The notes under the pieces: model-generated
Seen by the model: the letters and a program-made list of their open reading frames with translations, nothing else
The model's database searches: none
What the model was told of the DNA's origin: nothing
Program-made: the position numbers and the translations under genes
Assembly (NCBI RefSeq): GCF_014119005.1
Contig: NZ_JACGYX010000006.1
Location: 62,001-126,000, forward strand
Reading direction: 5' to 3'
Length of the DNA: 64,000 nucleotides
DNA from: Psychrobacter sp. GP33
GTDB taxonomy: Bacteria > Pseudomonadota > Gammaproteobacteria > Pseudomonadales > Moraxellaceae
Shown here: positions 59,532-64,000 of the stretch, piece after piece
How positions within the stretch are numbered: the stretch's first letter is position 1
Layout of the letters: the number at the start of each line of letters is the position of its first letter

Positions 59532-59981
59532 TTAAATCCCAAGAGATGACGGACTCAATCTTTCTTGCATACTACTATCTATGGTGGTGACTTTATTTAG
59601 ACGATAGTCATAATTAATAATATGCTTACGAGCTTTTGCCACCACTGAGCCGTCATGCATGCGTGATACTTTAATAGCAATATTACCCCCTTTTTCAGAG
59701 AGTTGCTCAATACCCACTTCAAATAAAAGTTCTTCCCGAACTCGAACTCTACTGATAAATTCTAACTGCAAATTATCCACCATTAAACCTTGATAACCTG
59801 CGTTAACATTTTGTATACCTCTAGAATATAAAAAGCGGGCGCGCACCTCTTCTAATAATACCGCCAACGCTTCAAGTGTTAAGTATTGTCCACCACTAGT
59901 TTCTATATTGCGCACGCGCATAACTGTTTCAAAAACAAATATTTTGTTATTGAAAATTAATCCTTGATCTGACAACGTCAT
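59532..59981 (-). CDS. Acyl-CoA thioesterase-like hotdog protein (YbgC/FadM type)
   Basis: A 149-residue cytoplasmic protein with the 4-hydroxybenzoyl-CoA thioesterase pattern. KIFVFETVMRVRNIETSGGQYLTLEALAVL near the N-terminus contains the family R-x-x-(D/E)-x-x-x-x-x-(H/Q)-hotdog start, although the usual Asp of RYxDxD is replaced here by Glu or Thr (RNIETSG). GLMVDNLQLEFISRVRVREEL and AKARKHIINYDY follow. The change at the catalytic region makes activity uncertain. It lies 99 bp upstream of hisIE on the same strand. Confidence 0.8.
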   Translation of the reverse strand: MTLSDQGLIFNNKIFVFETVMRVRNIETSGGQYLTLEALAVLLEEVRARFLYSRGIQNVNAGYQGLMVDNLQLEFISRVRVREELLFEVGIEQLSEKGGNIAIKVSRMHDGSVVAKARKHIINYDYRLNKVTTIDSSMQERLSPSSLGI

Positions 59982-60568
59982 CTCCTAATTTATATTTATA
60001 TAATGACTCAGATATAGTAATAACTACTAATAAAGCCAGCTCAAGGGCTGGCAATACCATGATTGACTATTGATATAGTCTTTGGTCTTTATAAGTAGTG
60101 GCATATGAAGAACACTATAGAATATAGATGCGCTCATTCTGTACTTAAACATAGCACAAGGTCGCATTCAATATAATTAGGAATGAGCGGTCAAATTGCT
60201 CGACGACATTATATTATTCATTAGAAAATAACTTTCTATTAAAAAATAAAAAAGTAAAAATATTAAAATGAATGAACATAGAATAAAAAGTAATATTATT
60301 AATTTAAAGTACGTTAATTTTATTAAATGACTCGTTTTAATAATGTAATAAGTTAGATGTGAGCATGTTATTGAAGCTTACTAAGCTAGCTTATGGAGAA
60401 GGCGTTAAAGCCGTCAAAACTTTGCTTGGCAAAATAGGGTTGACTCTGTTAAAATAGCGCCTCCCACCTCAAGGCAAATAGACAGTTAGCAGTTATTTTA
60501 TGATATCTTGCTTGCAGTAATGACTGTTTGACGACCAGGTTCTAACACAGATAAAGAGGCAATCACTC
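59982..60568. other. Divergent promoter region between the thioesterase gene and rpmI
   Basis: This 587-bp AT-rich stretch has two hairpins near the thioesterase gene: GCCAGC/GCTGGC at 60035-60052 and GACTAT/ATAGTC near 60064-60079. Read on the minus strand they precede a short T-run, so they may be an attenuator or end an unknown RNA. The rpmI promoter and leader occupy 60426-60568. infC is not here. Confidence 0.55.
60426..60455 (+). promoter_or_regulatory. Probable promoter of rpmI-rplT
   Basis: TTGGCA, 18 bases, TAAAAT. Transcription would start near 60462, giving a leader of about 107 bases that contains an ACAGTTA/TGACTGT stem and could hold the L20 autoregulation site. AAAGAGGC is the rpmI ribosome site. 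Confidence 0.55.
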
Positions 60569-60766
60569 ATGAAAGTGAAGATGAAGACTAAAAGCGGTGC
60601 CGCTAAACGCTTTAAAAGAACAGCGAATGGCTTCAAGCGTAAGCAAGCATTCAAAAGCCATATTTTGACCAAGAAATCAGCTAAGCGTATTCGCCAGTTG
60701 CGCGGTCTTAAGATGGTGGACAAGTCTGACGAAGCAGCAGTTCGTCGTATGTGCCCATACATCTAA
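60569..60766 (+). CDS. rpmI: 50S ribosomal protein L35
   Basis: A 65-residue, very basic large-subunit protein. [20 protein letters not shown] and [16 protein letters not shown] match the family. The ATG at 60569 has an AAAGAGG site. It pairs with rplT 135 bp downstream. infC, which usually precedes this pair, is absent from the region. Confidence 0.98.
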   Translation: MKVKMKTKSGAAKRFKRTANGFKRKQAFKSHILTKKSAKRIRQLRGLKMVDKSDEAAVRRMCPYI

Positions 60767-60901
60767 CAGTCTATCGTCATTTAAGTTTAATTAAGGTTTA
60801 CTTAATTAAAAATATCTGACTTTGCAATTTGACAGCGATGTTTAAGTATTAACAACATCGTTACTCGTTTAACAATGATTAAAGAAATCTTGGAGTAATT
60901 T

Positions 60902-61258
60902 ATGGCCCGTGTAAAACGTGGTGTACAGGCGAATCGTCGTCACAAAAAAATCTTAAAACGTGCTAAAGGCTACTACGGTGCCCGTTCACGTGTTTACCGT
61001 GTAGCGGTACAGGCAGTAACCAAAGCTGGTCAATATGCATATCGTGACCGTCGCAACAAAAAACGTACTTTCCGTCGTCTTTGGATTGCACGTATTAATG
61101 CTGGTGCACGCTTGAACGGCTTAAGCTATAGCCGCTTTATCAATGGTATGAAAAAAGCCAACATCGCTATCGACCGTCGCGTATTGGCTGACATCGCTAT
61201 GCATGATGCAGCGACTTTCACAGCATTGGTTGAAAAAGCAAAAGCGGAATTGGCATAA
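60902..61258 (+). CDS. rplT: 50S ribosomal protein L20
   Basis: A 118-residue large-subunit assembly protein that in other bacteria also represses its own operon. [27 protein letters not shown] opens the protein in family order, with [20 protein letters not shown] in the middle. TTGGAG lies ahead of the ATG. A terminator follows about 90 bp after the stop, before pheS. Confidence 0.98.
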   Translation: MARVKRGVQANRRHKKILKRAKGYYGARSRVYRVAVQAVTKAGQYAYRDRRNKKRTFRRLWIARINAGARLNGLSYSRFINGMKKANIAIDRRVLADIAMHDAATFTALVEKAKAELA

Positions 61259-61347
61259 ATAGTCAGCTTGTTTGAATGCTTTATTGGCTTAAAAAAAGAA
61301 GTATTTAATCAATAAGTTTACTAATCATTAATAGCAGCTATATTAAT

Positions 61348-61377
61348 AAAAGCTACCGCAGGTCGGTGGCTTTTTTT
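61348..61377 (+). terminator. Terminator after rpmI-rplT
   Basis: AAAGCTACCG and CGGTGGCTTT pair (one G-T) around CAGGT, then a run of seven Ts. Confidence 0.88.
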
Positions 61378-61485
61378 ATGTGTTTTATCTTGCTAAGCTA
61401 TACCTAGCTTTAATTATATATTGTCTAAATATTTAAGTTATTCAGTGGTCTGATTTTTATCACCAATAAACTTATATAATTAGTA

Positions 61486-61527
61486 ATTTTTATAATATTG
61501 TTATACACCTAACAATGTTATAAAAAT
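61486..61527. repeat. 18-bp AT-rich inverted repeat upstream of pheS
   Basis: Arms at 61486-61503 and 61510-61527 pair over 18 bp (one T-G) around the six-base loop TACACC. No U-tract follows on either strand, so it does not look like a simple terminator. Confidence 0.7.
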
Positions 61528-61582
61528 GGAAATGATATTACCATTATAAAATTAATATTCGTTATAAATATACTTCCAATAA

Positions 61583-62701
<1,119 letters not shown>

Positions 62702-62755
62702 ATTTTCGTTATTAATACGTCTACCTTTACTTCAAAATTTTGATTCGAGATATTT

Positions 62756-64000
62756 ATGAAAATTAGCGAACAGTGGCTACGTCAATGGGTGAACCCTAAT
62801 AATAGCAGTGAGCAATTAGCCGAACAACTGACCATGGCGGGTCTAGAAATTGACGATCGTTATACGGTCGCGCGTGCGTTTAGTGGCGTAGTAGTGGGCG
62901 AAGTGCTTAGCGTCATTCCGCACCCTGATGCTGATAAATTACGTGTCACTCAAGTAAATATCGGTACAGGCGAACCGTTACAAATCGTTTGCGGCGCGCC
63001 CAACGTTTGTGTTGGTATGAAAGCACCGGTAGCAACTGTAGGTGCGGTATTACCAAGTGCTGACGCAAAAGGTTTTGAAATTAAAAACGGCAATCTACGC
63101 GGCGTAGCCTCTAACGGTATGCTATGCGGAGCGTCTGAGATTGATTTAACCGATAGTATAGATGGCCTGCTCGAACTACCAGCTGATGCACCGATTGGTA
63201 TGGACATTCGCGAGTATTTGGGACTGGATAATCAGATATTTGATATCTCAATCACGCCCAATCGTGGCGATTGCTTCAGTGTGCGCGGCATTGTCCGTGA
63301 GATATCAGTCATTAACGGTTTGCCGATTGAAACGCCTGCCATTAAAATGACTGACTTGGCAGCTGGTGCGCACTTAGACACGACTCCTACCGTGACGGTC
63401 AAGGCGACAGAGGCATGTCCACGCTATTTATTACAAGTTATTAATAACATTGATCGCAGTAAAGTAACGCCAAAATGGATGCTGGATGCGCTGCTGCATT
63501 CAGGATTACGCACCCATAACTTTTTAGTCGATGTGACCAACTATGTGTTGATGGAGCTTGGTCAGCCGCTGCATGCTTTTGATGCCGATACGATTGTCGG
63601 TGATATCGTTGTCCGTTTAGCGCAACCAAAAGAAAGTGTTACTTTGCTTAATGAACAAACCATCAGTCTCACAGGTGATGAGTTAGTGATCGCTGATGAC
63701 AAAGGTATATTGGCATTGGCTGGTATTATGGGCGGACAGCGCGGTAGCGTAACTGATAGCACGACTAATATTGTATTAGAAAGTGCCTTTTTTAATCCAT
63801 TAGCCATTGCTGCGCGTGCGCGTCGTTTTGGTCTTCATACCGATGCGTCACAACGTTTTGAGCGCGGTGTCGATTTTGAATTACCAGCGTTGGCACTGGC
63901 GCGTGCTACTGATTTGATTACCAGTATCAGCGGTGGTCAAGCTGGGCAAGTGGTTGTCACTGAAACCCTTGAGCAGTTACCAGCACGTGCGCCCATTACC
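62756..64000 (+). CDS. pheT: Phenylalanyl-tRNA synthetase beta subunit (N-terminal part)
   Basis: The tRNA-binding and editing subunit of the synthetase. The frame is open from the ATG at 62756 to the window end (415 codons), so about half of the usual 790-residue protein is seen. It opens MKISEQWLRQWVNP. An EMAP-like tRNA-binding domain is at about residues 40-150 (VVGEVLSVIPHPDADKLRV, then CGAPNV). FDISITPNRGDCFSVRGI is near residue 161, the B3/4 editing domain includes TNYVLMELGQPLHAFD near residue 262, and a B5 region has just begun at the edge. Confidence 0.96.
   Translation, partial: MKISEQWLRQWVNPNNSSEQLAEQLTMAGLEIDDRYTVARAFSGVVVGEVLSVIPHPDADKLRVTQVNIGTGEPLQIVCGAPNVCVGMKAPVATVGAVLPSADAKGFEIKNGNLRGVASNGMLCGASEIDLTDSIDGLLELPADAPIGMDIREYLGLDNQIFDISITPNRGDCFSVRGIVREISVINGLPIETPAIKMTDLAAGAHLDTTPTVTVKATEACPRYLLQVINNIDRSKVTPKWMLDALLHSGLRTHNFLVDVTNYVLMELGQPLHAFDADTIVGDIVVRLAQPKESVTLLNEQTISLTGDELVIADDKGILALAGIMGGQRGSVTDSTTNIVLESAFFNPLAIAARARRFGLHTDASQRFERGVDFELPALALARATDLITSISGGQAGQVVVTETLEQLPARAPIT

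Overview
The window is chromosomal DNA of a gammaproteobacterium of the family Moraxellaceae, most likely a Psychrobacter. This rests on the moderately AT-rich composition, the protein sequences (FtsW, GlnK, EnvZ, RstA and the ATP synthase subunits all read as gammaproteobacterial) and Moraxellaceae-like gene neighbourhoods. It is almost entirely core genome. I see no insertion sequence, prophage, integron, CRISPR array, rRNA operon or origin. One tRNA gene, tRNA-Ser(GGA), is present.

Layout. 1-3.3 kb: the end of murE, then murF and mraY (cell-wall precursor synthesis), closed by a terminator. 3.3-9.5 kb: rlmA, a cardiolipin synthase, a CynX/NimT-type transporter, an unrecognised small protein and a solo BMP-family periplasmic binding protein. 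9.7-15.2 kb: tRNA-Ser, a secreted nuclease, two small proteins, a P-II protein, a universal stress protein and a SulP transporter. 15.5-18.6 kb: murD and ftsW, so the division and cell-wall cluster is split. 18.7-21.4 kb: gluQ, dksA and cpdA. 21.7-25.2 kb: a complete zinc-uptake locus, zur-znuC-znuB divergent from znuA across a perfect Zur operator. 25.4-33.5 kb: atpI, a 657-bp non-coding stretch with a candidate structured RNA, then atpBEFHAGDC. 34.1-38.6 kb: RstA/RstB with an attached 59-residue membrane protein, and an EnvZ without OmpR. 39-41.4 kb: rpsP-rimM-trmD-rplS. 41.7-46.5 kb: a DUF4442 hotdog protein, a DUF3360 membrane protein and uvrC. 46.5-49.4 kb: lgt-thyA-folA on the minus strand, followed by an unannotated 43-residue basic protein. 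49.6-56.2 kb: NRDE protein, zinc alcohol dehydrogenase, rppH, OsmC-like and MAPEG proteins, dusC and a compact UvrD/FBH1-like helicase. 56.3-60 kb: hisIE-tatABC and a hotdog thioesterase. 60.5-64 kb: rpmI-rplT and pheS-pheT, the last cut by the window end.

The most interesting items lie between genes. (a) A promoter, several hairpins and a terminator between atpI and atpB look like a small RNA or an attenuated leader. (b) Reciprocal terminators downstream of uvrC and folA would make their 3' ends overlap across a small basic-protein gene. (c) An array of about ten 8-bp repeats lies between hisIE and tatA. (d) A small membrane-protein gene sits between rstB and its terminator. (e) Several strong palindromes have no assigned regulator. 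All names come from reading the sequence; no database search was run.
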